A stretch of 64,000 bases of DNA, taken from Shinella yambaruensis. GTDB lineage: Bacteria > Pseudomonadota > Alphaproteobacteria > Rhizobiales > Rhizobiaceae. Positions within the stretch are counted from its first letter, which is position 1, and the number at the start of each line of letters is the position of its first letter. A program made the position numbers and the translations under genes. This document shows positions 56,935 to 64,000 of this stretch, piece by piece. The stretch is taken from NCBI RefSeq assembly GCF_022899355.1, contig NZ_JALJCK010000001.1, forward strand, positions 410,346-474,345, given 5' to 3'. The notes under the pieces were generated by a model. It was not told where the DNA came from and made no database searches. It worked only from the letters and a program-made list of their open reading frames with translations.

Positions 56935-57696
56935 ATGCTTGCAGAACAGCGACGCCAGCAGATCCTGATCGAGCTTCAACGCATTGGACAGGCCCGCACG
57001 CGCCAGCTCGCTGACCTGTTCGGCGTGTCGGAAGTCACGATCCGCTCCGACCTCGACATCATGGACGCCAGGAAGCTGCTGATAAAAACCCATGGCGGCG
57101 CCATCGCCCTGCCGGCGGATTCGCCCGCAGCCGCCTTCGAGGAGCGCATGCAGCGCAACTTCGATGCCAAGCGGCGCATCGCCCAGATGGCCGCCCGCCA
57201 GATCATCGACAACCAGTCGATCGTCTTCGACAGCGGCTCCACCCTGCTCCAGGTCGCCATGCAGATGCCGCCGGTCAAGAATGTCGTGGTGGCCACCACG
57301 GCCATGAACATCGCCCAGCACCTCATGTACCGCCCGGGCCTCGATGTGCACATGATCGGCGGCCGCGTGTTCCCGAGCACGGTCAGCACGATCGTTTCGG
57401 ACTCCGACAAGGCGCTCGGCGGCCTCGTCGCGCACCAGGCCTTCGTCAGCGCGCACGCGATCGATCCGTCCTTCGATGTGGTGGACGTCTCGGAGGACAT
57501 CGCCCGCACCAAGCGCAATCTGGTGCGCATGGCGCGCCGCGTCGTGCTGGTCGCCGATTCGAGCAAATGGGACATCGGCGCCTCGTCGAAGGCGTTCTCC
57601 CTTTCCCGCGTCGACCTCATCATCACCGACAGCAACATGCCGCACGGCATCCGCCATCGTCTCGAGAAGCTCGGCGTCGAGGTCCGCTACGCCTGA
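56935..57696 (+). CDS. DeoR/GlpR-family transcriptional regulator
   Basis: 253 residues. The N-terminal helix-turn-helix reads RRQQILIELQRIGQARTRQL then ADLFGVSEVTIRSDLDIMD (residues ~5-44). The C-terminal DeoRC sensor shows FDSGSTLLQVA, ATTAMNIAQHL and VVLVADSSKWD, where sugar phosphates bind. It probably represses the divergent aldolase-PfkB unit until a sugar phosphate accumulates. Start: ATG at 56935, preceded by GGAACGA. Confidence 0.92.
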   Translation: MLAEQRRQQILIELQRIGQARTRQLADLFGVSEVTIRSDLDIMDARKLLIKTHGGAIALPADSPAAAFEERMQRNFDAKRRIAQMAARQIIDNQSIVFDSGSTLLQVAMQMPPVKNVVVATTAMNIAQHLMYRPGLDVHMIGGRVFPSTVSTIVSDSDKALGGLVAHQAFVSAHAIDPSFDVVDVSEDIARTKRNLVRMARRVVLVADSSKWDIGASSKAFSLSRVDLIITDSNMPHGIRHRLEKLGVEVRYA

Positions 57697-57707
57697 CGTG
57701 GCGCCGC

Positions 57708-58520
57708 TCAGTACCCGAGCGCGCGCAGCGTCTCGCGGTTGGCGCGGACGGCGGCGGCAGGGTCCTGCCCGGCCGCGTCGGATTCCTCCTCGACGACGAT
57801 CCAGCCGTTGAAACGCGGCGCGTCGCGCACCGTCTCGATCACCCCGCGCACGTCACAGGCACCCGCCCCCAGCATGGCCCAGATGCCCTTGGCATCGACA
57901 TCCTTCAGGTGCACGTACCGGATGCGGTCGCGGAACGCCGCAAGCGTATCGTCCATGCGCTGGCCGCCACGCAGGATATGGCCCGTATCCGGCACCCAGC
58001 CGACCTCAGGATCGAGACGGACAAAGAGCGCATCATAATCCTCGCGCGTGAAAAGCAGCGTATTGTGATGGGAGGAGGGATGCACCGCCACGGCAACCCC
58101 GGCCGCCCGGCCGATCTCTGCCGCGCGGTTGTAGCACTCGGCCGCGACCTCGAACTTGTCTGCGCGCGCGCCGGAAGAAACCACCGTCGCCGATCCCATC
58201 GAAACGAGCGCGCCGGGGAAATGCGCGGCGAAATCCACCCAGCGCCTTGCCGTGTCGAGATCCGGGGCGAGCCGGTCCGGCAGGGTGAAGCCGCTGGACG
58301 AGCCGAAGGCGAAAGACACGAGGCTGAGACCCGCATCCGTGAGCGTGCGAGCGAAAGCTCCGGGCTTGCCGGCATAATCGCCGATCATGGTGTCGGTGAT
58401 CTCGATGCCGGAATAGCCGCCGGCGGCAATTGCCCGCACCAGGTCGTCCGGACCGCCGGTCCAGGCCTTGCCGAGCATTTCCCAGGTGAATGTCTGGCAG
58501 CCTATGTGAAGTTCGCTCAT
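57708..58520 (-). CDS. TIM-barrel sugar isomerase/epimerase (IolE-like, second)
   Basis: 270 residues. Likely metal site: VAVHPSSHHNT, VPDTGHILRGG (Asp), YVHLKDVD (His) and IVVEEESD (Glu), close to inosose dehydratase/IolE and related keto-sugar isomerases. It is convergent with deoR (11 nt between stops) and divergent from the second Gfo/Idh gene, so it may share that promoter region. Substrate unknown; a role on a keto-sugar is inferred. Start at 58520 chosen over 58562 by family N-terminus (MSELHIGCQTFTW). Confidence 0.82.
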   Translation of the reverse strand: MSELHIGCQTFTWEMLGKAWTGGPDDLVRAIAAGGYSGIEITDTMIGDYAGKPGAFARTLTDAGLSLVSFAFGSSSGFTLPDRLAPDLDTARRWVDFAAHFPGALVSMGSATVVSSGARADKFEVAAECYNRAAEIGRAAGVAVAVHPSSHHNTLLFTREDYDALFVRLDPEVGWVPDTGHILRGGQRMDDTLAAFRDRIRYVHLKDVDAKGIWAMLGAGACDVRGVIETVRDAPRFNGWIVVEEESDAAGQDPAAAVRANRETLRALGY

Positions 58521-58671
58521 GACGGGGTCCTGACCTGTCCGTTGATCGTCGCGTCGAGACACGGGAGGCGCTCCTCGCAGTCACGGGCCACCCCGTCACC
58601 GACCGCGGGACCGGCCCGGAGACGACGGCGAAAACAGCCCGAACAGAGGGATGACGACGCCTCCCGACGTC

Positions 58672-58700
58672 TTGTCATTACGTAAGTTAAAATGTTATCG
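58672..58700 (+). promoter_or_regulatory. Promoter and candidate operator for the second Gfo/Idh operon
   Basis: TTGTCA (58672-58677) and TTATCG (58695-58700) are 17 nt apart. The spacer contains the palindrome TTACGTAA (58678-58685) followed by GTTAAA. The site resembles TTTACGAAAGTAAA at 62032 in front of the solute-binding-protein gene, so one repressor may control both. Confidence 0.5.
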
Positions 58701-58789
58701 TGCGTCAACATACTTTGTGCTTTGCGTCCATAAACACGGCGCCGGATCTCGATTTTCCCTCAATGATAACAGCAGGATAAATTCTTCAC

Positions 58790-59938
58790 ATGGCACAGAA
58801 GGACGAACCGAAGCTCAAGATCGGCGTGGTGGGGTGCGGCAATATCTCCCTTGCATACATGCGCAACGCTCCGCTTTTCCGCGGCGTCGAGATCACGGCC
58901 TGCGCGGACCTCGATACCGAGGCTGCTGGGCGCCGTGCCGAGGCGTTCGGGCTGCGCGCCACGGATGTCGATTCCCTCATCGACGACGAAGATATCGACC
59001 TTGTCCTCAACCTGACCATTCCCGCAGCGCATTTCGACGTTTCGATGCGCGCGCTTTCGGCCGGCAAGCATGTCTTCACGGAAAAGCCGCTCGGCGTGAC
59101 GGCCGACGAGGGCCGCAAGCTGGTCAATGCGGCGGCTTCCAGGGGGCTTGCCATCGGTTCGGCGCCGGACACCTTCCTCGGCGCCGCCGGACGGCATGCC
59201 CGCCGCCTGATGGAAGCGGGCGCCATCGGCAAACCCGTCACCGGCACCGCCTTCATGATGGGCCGCGGAATGGAGCACTGGCATCCCGACCCGAGCTTCT
59301 ACTACCAGCCCGGCGCCGGCCCGGTGATGGACATGGGACCCTACTACCTCACCATGATGGTCAACCTCATGGGGCCGGTGCGCCGGGTGCAGGCGGTCGC
59401 CACCAGCGGCCAGGAGGAGCGCCTCATCACCGCCGACGGCCCCAAGAAGGGTACATCCTTCAAGGTCGGCACGCCGACCAGCCTGCTCTCGCTCCTGGAA
59501 TTCGAATGCGGCGCGACCGTCACCTTCGGCGCCTCCTGGGACGTGTTCCGCCACTCCAATCATCCGATCGAGCTGCACGGCACGGAAGGGTCGCTGCGCC
59601 TGCCCGATCCGGACAATTTTGGCGGGGTGGTCGCCCTGTCGCGCCACGGCGCGCCGTGGGAGGAAACGGATACGGCGGACGCGCTGTTCGGTGCCGTCAA
59701 CTGGCCAGTCGCGCTGCCGGATCGTGCCAACTACCGCATGCTGGGCCTGGCGGACCTCGCCCGATCCATCGTCGAGGGACGGGCGCCCCGCGCCTCCGGC
59801 ACGCTGGCGCTGCACGTGCTCGAAGTCATGGAGGCAATCCTGCGCGCCGGGGAGACCGGCGTCGGGCAGACGATTGCCGGCAAGACGGAACAGCCGCGCG
59901 AACTGCGCGAGGACGAAGCGCGGAGCCTCTTGGCATGA
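58790..59938 (+). CDS. Gfo/Idh/MocA-family oxidoreductase (second)
   Basis: 382 residues. GVVGCGNISLAYMRN (NAD-binding) and FTEKPLGV (catalytic Lys) are clear. At the usual Asp-x-Gly-x-His position it reads VMDMGPYYLTMMVNL, so a Tyr takes the place of His, as in a subgroup related to glucose-fructose oxidoreductase. It should oxidise or reduce a sugar carbon with NAD(P). GCAGGATAA lies before the ATG. Translationally coupled (ATGA) to the esterase gene. Confidence 0.85.
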   Translation: MAQKDEPKLKIGVVGCGNISLAYMRNAPLFRGVEITACADLDTEAAGRRAEAFGLRATDVDSLIDDEDIDLVLNLTIPAAHFDVSMRALSAGKHVFTEKPLGVTADEGRKLVNAAASRGLAIGSAPDTFLGAAGRHARRLMEAGAIGKPVTGTAFMMGRGMEHWHPDPSFYYQPGAGPVMDMGPYYLTMMVNLMGPVRRVQAVATSGQEERLITADGPKKGTSFKVGTPTSLLSLLEFECGATVTFGASWDVFRHSNHPIELHGTEGSLRLPDPDNFGGVVALSRHGAPWEETDTADALFGAVNWPVALPDRANYRMLGLADLARSIVEGRAPRASGTLALHVLEVMEAILRAGETGVGQTIAGKTEQPRELREDEARSLLA

Positions 59939-60915
59939 CCGGCCTCGACCCGTCCGCCGCGCGCGCCCTCGCCTGGCCGGGCGAACCGGAAAAACCCGTC
60001 GAGGACTGCACCCCCGAGGAGGCACGCAGGCAATATCTCGATGGTTTCGCCAGCAAGCAATGGCCGCCGGAAACCGTCGGCGAGACGATCGAGCGGCATG
60101 TGCGCGGCATCCGGGTGAAGATCTGGCGCGGTCGCGGCGCACCGCCGGACGCCGCGCCCGCCCTTCTCTACCTGCACGGCGGCGGCTGGGTGATCGGCGC
60201 GCCAGAGACGCACGAGGATATCTGCCGCGTGCTTGCCAATGCGGCTGATGCCGCGGTCATCTCCCCGGACTACCGCCTGGCCCCCGAGCACCCCTTCCCG
60301 GCAGCCATCGAGGATTGCGCGGCCACCCTTACCTGGATGCACGCGGAGGCTGCCGGCCTCGGCATCGATCCGGCCCGCATTCTCGTCGCCGGCGACAGTG
60401 CCGGCGGCAATCTGGCCGCCGTGACGGCGCTCATGGCGCGGGACGGACAGGTTCCGGCCGTGATCGGCCAGGTGCTGATCTATCCTGTCACGGATCAGGG
60501 CCAGGCCTCGGACAGCTACCGCCGCTATGCCGCCGATTTCGGCCTGACCGCGGAGGCCATGCGCTGGTTTCGCGACCACTACCTGCCGGACGAAGCCAGC
60601 CGGATGACCTGGCAAGCCTCGCCGCTGCATGCTCCCTCGCTGCACGGCCTTGCGCCGGCCTTCGTCGTGCTGGCCGGCCATGACGTGCTGTTCGACGAGG
60701 GGCTGGCCTATGCCCGGCGCCTGGAGGCGGAAGCGAGCGCACGTTGCCGCGTCTGGCCGGGGCAGATCCATGGATTCGTCTCGATGGGCCGTGCCATCCC
60801 GGAAGCCCGCGAGGCGCTGGACGCGATCCTCGCGGCGTGGCGGGGGATGGATCCCCGCCTCGGCGCCGGCGCCCGGCCGCCCCGGCCCGAGGACCTCAGG
60901 CAGACTCCCGCATGA
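59935..60915 (+). CDS. HSL-type alpha/beta hydrolase (carboxylesterase)
   Basis: 326 residues. YLHGGGWVIG is the HGGG oxyanion motif, VAGDSAGGNLAAV the nucleophile elbow with Ser, AGHDVLFDEG the Asp and GQIHGFVSM the His: a complete hormone-sensitive-lipase-type esterase, cytosolic. Its ATG overlaps the Gfo/Idh stop, so it acts in the same pathway, probably removing an acyl group from the imported sugar. Its last 20 nt overlap the LacI gene on the other strand. Confidence 0.87.
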   Translation: MTGLDPSAARALAWPGEPEKPVEDCTPEEARRQYLDGFASKQWPPETVGETIERHVRGIRVKIWRGRGAPPDAAPALLYLHGGGWVIGAPETHEDICRVLANAADAAVISPDYRLAPEHPFPAAIEDCAATLTWMHAEAAGLGIDPARILVAGDSAGGNLAAVTALMARDGQVPAVIGQVLIYPVTDQGQASDSYRRYAADFGLTAEAMRWFRDHYLPDEASRMTWQASPLHAPSLHGLAPAFVVLAGHDVLFDEGLAYARRLEAEASARCRVWPGQIHGFVSMGRAIPEAREALDAILAAWRGMDPRLGAGARPPRPEDLRQTPA

Positions 60916-61930
60916 CGAGGGTCGCCTCGAGGATCACCCGGGGCGTTGCCCCCTTGCGGTCGGCCCCGTCGTCCTCGATGCATTTCAACAGGAGCTCGAC
61001 GGCCCTGGCCGCGATTTCGGGGGCGTTCTGCGCCATCGTGGTCAGCGACGGGCATGTGTAGCGGCTGAGCGGATGGTCGTCGTGGCCGGCGATGCGGATA
61101 TCGCAGCCTTCCGCACGCCCGATCCTCAACCCCGAGGCGAAGGCGGCCGCCATCGCGCCAAAGGCGAAGCGGTCATTGGCGCACAGCAGCGTCTTTCCCG
61201 GCAGCCCGCCCCTTGAAAGCATGCGCTGCATCTGCTCGTAGCCGAGCCGCTCGAACTCCCAGGACGGCGCCGATTCGCACTCGATCACGAGCGGCTCATG
61301 CCCTTCGCGGAGCATCGTCGCGCGATAACTTTCCGTCCGTTCGCCGGCATTGACCATCATGTGCGGCACGTCGAGGAATACGGGAGGTTCGCCCGAGCGA
61401 CACAGGTACTGCACGATCGCCGCCACGCTCTGCATGTTGTCATTGCCCACGAAAGGCAGGTCGAAGGCCGACGGGCTGTCGAAGCAGACGACCGGGATGG
61501 CGTCGGTCAGGCGCCCGAGGGCCGAGCGGCGGGAGCCGGCCCCGAGCGGCGCGACGATCGCACCCGCCACCTTGAGCGAGAGGAGCGTCCGCACCGCCTC
61601 CTCCTCGAGCTCGGGCCGCGTGTGGGAAGACAGCTGGACCGGCCAGAATCCCTTGGCACGCAGTTCCAGCTCGATAAGCGAAACCACCTGGACATAGAAC
61701 GGGTCGGACATGCTGGGCACGAGAATGCCGATATTCTTCGTCCGCTTGCGGTTCAGATGCCTGGCAAAGAGGTTGGGCTCGAAGTTCGACTTCTTCAGCG
61801 CGGCCTCGATGCGCTTGCGCGTCACCTCCTTGATCTGCGTCGGGTCGTCGAAATATTTCGACAATGTCGGACGCGACACGCCGCAGGCAGCGGCAAAATC
61901 GTCCATTGATCTGTAAGTCTTTTTGGCCAT
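60896..61930 (-). CDS. LacI-family transcriptional regulator
   Basis: 344 residues. N-terminal helix-turn-helix MDDFAAACGVSRPTLSKYFD with hinge ALKKSNFEPNLFARHL; TLSKYFDDP differs from the usual TVSRVLNG recognition helix. The periplasmic-binding-protein-like sensor has NIGILVPSMSDPFYVQVV and IRIAGHDDHPLSRYTCPSLT. It lies divergent to the solute-binding-protein gene and probably represses it. ATG at 61930 chosen because GAGG lies 6 nt upstream. Tail-to-tail overlap of 20 nt with the esterase gene. Confidence 0.92.
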   Translation of the reverse strand: MAKKTYRSMDDFAAACGVSRPTLSKYFDDPTQIKEVTRKRIEAALKKSNFEPNLFARHLNRKRTKNIGILVPSMSDPFYVQVVSLIELELRAKGFWPVQLSSHTRPELEEEAVRTLLSLKVAGAIVAPLGAGSRRSALGRLTDAIPVVCFDSPSAFDLPFVGNDNMQSVAAIVQYLCRSGEPPVFLDVPHMMVNAGERTESYRATMLREGHEPLVIECESAPSWEFERLGYEQMQRMLSRGGLPGKTLLCANDRFAFGAMAAAFASGLRIGRAEGCDIRIAGHDDHPLSRYTCPSLTTMAQNAPEIAARAVELLLKCIEDDGADRKGATPRVILEATLVMRESA

Positions 61931-62019
61931 TCCAATCCTCATTGCGGGGCGGCACCTGACAATCTCGCATCATAGGCCGTAACGCCGCAAGGGGTGCAGA
62001 ATTGCCGCTGCAGCAGCGA

Positions 62020-62046
62020 ACTTTCGTTTGTTTACGAAAGTAAAGA
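62020..62046. promoter_or_regulatory. Candidate LacI-type operator
   Basis: ACTTTCG-N8-CGAAAGT (62020-62041) is a perfect 7-bp inverted repeat that overlaps a second one, TTTAC-GAAA-GTAAA (62032-62045). It lies between the lacI-type gene and the solute-binding-protein gene, about 90 nt upstream of the regulator start. Central CG with flanking A/T fits LacI-family operators. Confidence 0.5.
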
Positions 62047-62173
62047 AAAAACACATCACAGGCAACAGAAACCGCATCAGGAAGTTCACGCGCGCAAAAT
62101 TTTTTTTACTTTTAAAATCATTATCTTGATCTATTTTATATGCCATTCACTACGCATTTCACAGCAAGCCCCG

Positions 62174-62202
62174 TTGACAGTCGGATCGTTCCGGCAGCCT
62201 AC
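62174..62202 (+). promoter_or_regulatory. Possible promoter of the solute-binding-protein gene
   Basis: TTGACA (62174-62179) is a perfect -35; the -10 (GCCTAC/CCTACT near 62197-62203) is poor, so activation or a different -10 is possible. Elsewhere in 61931-62258 there is an AT-rich tract (62095-62150) with no clear element. Confidence 0.4.
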
Positions 62203-62258
62203 TCACGGCACGATCTTGGGAGAGGATCGATCACCTGAAAGTCTAACGGGAGGCAGAC

Positions 62259-63506
62259 ATGAATTTCAGAAAGCTCAGCAAGACTCTGAAGGCCGCCGCG
62301 GCGGTCTGGGCGCTCTGCGCCGCCTCGGCCTTTGCCGACACCACCATCGAGTTCATCCAGTGGTGGGAACCCGAAATGCCCGCCGGCGCCCTGCGCGGCA
62401 TCATGGACGATTTCGAGGCGAAGAATCCCGGCATCAAGGTGACGCTCGTCAGCGGTCCCTATGCCACGACCCGCGACCAGATCGTCGTCGGCGCCGCCTC
62501 CGGCACGCTCAGCGATGTGGTGGGCCTTGACGGCGCCTGGGTCAACGGCCTCTCGAAGCAGGGCGCCATCGCGTCCATGGACGAGCTGATGGAGAAGGCC
62601 AACTACGACAAGAGCCAGATCGCCGACATCGTCAAGGTCGACGGCAAGAGCGTCATGTTCCCGCTGGCCTCCTTCGTCTATCCGGTCTTCGTCAACATGG
62701 ACATCGCCGCGGCGGCGGGCGTCGAGACGATGCCGTCGACGCGCAGCGAATTCGCCGAAGCCGCAAAGAAGATGACGGATGCCTCGAAGAACCAGTACGG
62801 CTGGGTCCTGCCGCTCTCGCTGCAGTCGCCGAGCGGCATTCAGAACGACGTCATGTCCTGGGTCTGGTCGTCCGGCGCCTCGATGATGAAGGACGGCAAG
62901 CCGGATCTCGAGAACGAGGCTGTCGTCGGCACGCTGGAATATATCGAGAAGCTGAACAAGGACGGCGTGATTTCCCCCGGCATCTTCGCCAAGAAGGAGC
63001 AGGACAAGGTCGAGGAGTTCGTCAACGGCCGCGTCGGCATGATGGTCGACACGCTCGCCCACGTGAACCTGATCCGCGAACGAAACCCGAAGCTGAATTT
63101 CAGCATTTCCGCCCTGCCCGCCGCCGACGGATACACCGGCAAGCGCGGCATGCCCTATGCCTCCTGGGGCATCGGCATCAGCGAGGGTAGCGCCCACAAG
63201 GAAGAGGCCTGGAAGCTGGTCGAGTTCCTGATGAGCCCGGAGGTCAACGGCCGCCTCGTCTCCATCGCCAACGCCTTCCCGGGCAACGTCCACGCCAAGC
63301 CCGACTTCGTGACCTCCGACCCGATCTTCGCGGAAGCCTTCAAGATCTACCAGAGCGGTTACCCGGCCAACGAATTCGTCGGCCTTCCGGTCGCCGAGGA
63401 GCTGATGCGCAACATGAATGTCGAGCTGCAGAAGATGTTCGACGGCGGCCAAAGCGCCAAGGACGCCGCCGCCAACACGCAGAAGGCCTGGCTCGCCAAG
63501 TTCTAA
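62259..63506 (+). CDS. ABC transporter sugar-binding protein (family 1)
   Basis: 415 residues with a signal peptide (MNFRKLSKTLKAAAAVWALC, cleavage after AFA near 26). The mature protein starts DTTIEFIQWWEPEMP and carries the family-1 pattern DFEAKNPGIKVTLVSGPYA, VVGLDGAWVNGLSKQGAIAS and late YASWGIGISEGSAHKEEAWK. It should bind an oligosaccharide or glycoside in the periplasm. GGGAGG lies 8 nt before the ATG. First gene of the import unit; the permease follows after 87 nt. Confidence 0.93.
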   Translation: MNFRKLSKTLKAAAAVWALCAASAFADTTIEFIQWWEPEMPAGALRGIMDDFEAKNPGIKVTLVSGPYATTRDQIVVGAASGTLSDVVGLDGAWVNGLSKQGAIASMDELMEKANYDKSQIADIVKVDGKSVMFPLASFVYPVFVNMDIAAAAGVETMPSTRSEFAEAAKKMTDASKNQYGWVLPLSLQSPSGIQNDVMSWVWSSGASMMKDGKPDLENEAVVGTLEYIEKLNKDGVISPGIFAKKEQDKVEEFVNGRVGMMVDTLAHVNLIRERNPKLNFSISALPAADGYTGKRGMPYASWGIGISEGSAHKEEAWKLVEFLMSPEVNGRLVSIANAFPGNVHAKPDFVTSDPIFAEAFKIYQSGYPANEFVGLPVAEELMRNMNVELQKMFDGGQSAKDAAANTQKAWLAKF

Positions 63507-63593
63507 GCCGGCACATGCTCAACGACACCGGCAGCGCCGATTGCGCCCTGCCGGTGTCCGTCGTCAATTCCCGGCAGATCGGACAATCCCGCC

Positions 63594-64000
63594 ATGAACC
63601 GTTCCATTACGGCCCTGGCCCCAGCGCCGCCCAAGGCAGGCAAGAAGGGCAGGCTTAGCTACAAAACGCTCCGCAAGCTGGTGCCGTATCTCTACGTGAC
63701 CCCGGCAACGCTTCTCCTGGTTCTGCTGATGCTCTTCCCGATGGCGATGGTGCTGCGCTACTCGCTGATGGACGGCGCCATCATGAAGCGGGACGCCGCG
63801 TTCGCCGGGCTTCAGAACTACATCACCATCTTCCAGAACCCGGTCTTCTGGCAATCCTTGTACCAGACGCTCTACTTCACCATCATGAGCGTGGTCTTCC
63901 ATTTCGTCCTCGGGCTTGCCTTCGCGCTGCTGCTCAATACCAACCGGGTGAATCCGACGATCCGCAGCATCCTGCGCGTCCTCTTCATTCTTCCCTGGCT
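63594..64000 (+). CDS. ABC sugar transporter permease (MalF type), partial
   Basis: The first 135 residues; the gene leaves the window on the right. A cytoplasmic Lys-rich start (PPKAGKKGRLSYKTLRK) is followed by membrane segments near LYVTPATLLLVLLMLFPMAM and TIMSVVFHFVLGLAFALLL, and the typical FAGLQNYITIFQNPVFWQSL. A second permease (MalG type) is expected beyond the edge. Works with the binding protein and probably the ATPase at 53525. Confidence 0.92.
   Translation, partial: MNRSITALAPAPPKAGKKGRLSYKTLRKLVPYLYVTPATLLLVLLMLFPMAMVLRYSLMDGAIMKRDAAFAGLQNYITIFQNPVFWQSLYQTLYFTIMSVVFHFVLGLAFALLLNTNRVNPTIRSILRVLFILPW

Noticed and set aside
54989..57696. PfkB kinase, class I aldolase and DeoR regulator as a sulfoquinovose (sulfo-EMP) pathway
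   Set aside because: The families match YihV, an aldolase and YihW/CsqR in outline, but no sulfoquinovosidase, YihS-type isomerase or sulfolactaldehyde reductase is nearby. The aldolase looks LsrF/DhnA-like and not YihT-like. Residues I remember as sulfonate-binding in YihV (Asn109, Arg138) align with Ala and a non-Arg residue.

Overview
The window is high-GC chromosomal DNA from an alphaproteobacterium, most likely a member of the Rhizobiaceae (Rhizobium/Agrobacterium/Shinella/Ensifer type). The grounds are gene content and order: B12-dependent ribonucleotide reductase, DUF1883, rarA-degP, msrPQ, two EF-Tu genes, the secE-nusG-rplKAJL-rpoBC block and the S10-spc-alpha ribosomal block, CTTGAC-like -35 boxes, and a rhizobial type of dispersed palindromic repeat. 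No rRNA, phage, insertion sequence, plasmid origin or CRISPR array is visible. The genus is an inference.

Region 1 (1-12.2 kb) is mixed housekeeping and accessory DNA: the 3' end of nrdJ, an unrecognised AT-richer gene, a frameshifted GyrI-like gene, a membrane-anchored exo/endonuclease-phosphatase-like protein, several small proteins, two alpha/beta hydrolases, DUF1883, rarA overlapping a DegP-type protease, the MsrPQ envelope methionine sulfoxide repair pair and a membrane GGDEF protein.

Region 2 (12.2-48.7 kb) is almost entirely the transcription and translation block, all on the minus strand. In transcription order it runs tufB; tRNA-Trp; secE-nusG; rplK-rplA; rplJ-rplL; rpoB-rpoC; rpsL-rpsG-fusA-tufA; rpsJ to rpsQ (S10 set); rplN to rplO (spc set); secY-adk; rpsM-rpsK-rpoA-rplQ (alpha set). 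Intrinsic terminators, promoters and leader hairpins divide it into units. A di-haem cytochrome c peroxidase with an FNR/FixK-type box sits between rpoC and rpsL. A 34-bp remnant of a tuf 3' end lies downstream of tufB.

Region 3 (49-64 kb) is an accessory carbohydrate-catabolism island. It is arranged as (a) a minus-strand operon: ABC ATPase, Gfo/Idh/MocA oxidoreductase, TIM-barrel isomerase, alpha/beta hydrolase, ribulose-phosphate-epimerase-like protein, ROK kinase; (b) a PfkB kinase plus class I aldolase pair, divergent from a DeoR regulator; (c) a second TIM-barrel isomerase, divergent from a second Gfo/Idh/MocA enzyme and an HSL-type esterase; (d) a LacI-type regulator, divergent from a family-1 solute-binding protein and a MalF-type permease cut by the window edge. 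The parts suggest import of an unusual, possibly acylated, glycoside; de-esterification; NAD(P)-dependent oxidation and epimerisation of sugar carbons; then phosphorylation and aldol cleavage. The logic resembles the E. coli ycj guloside/glucoside 3-keto pathway joined to an allose/allulose-type kinase-epimerase pair. The substrate cannot be read from sequence, and this is the best candidate for an undescribed system here.
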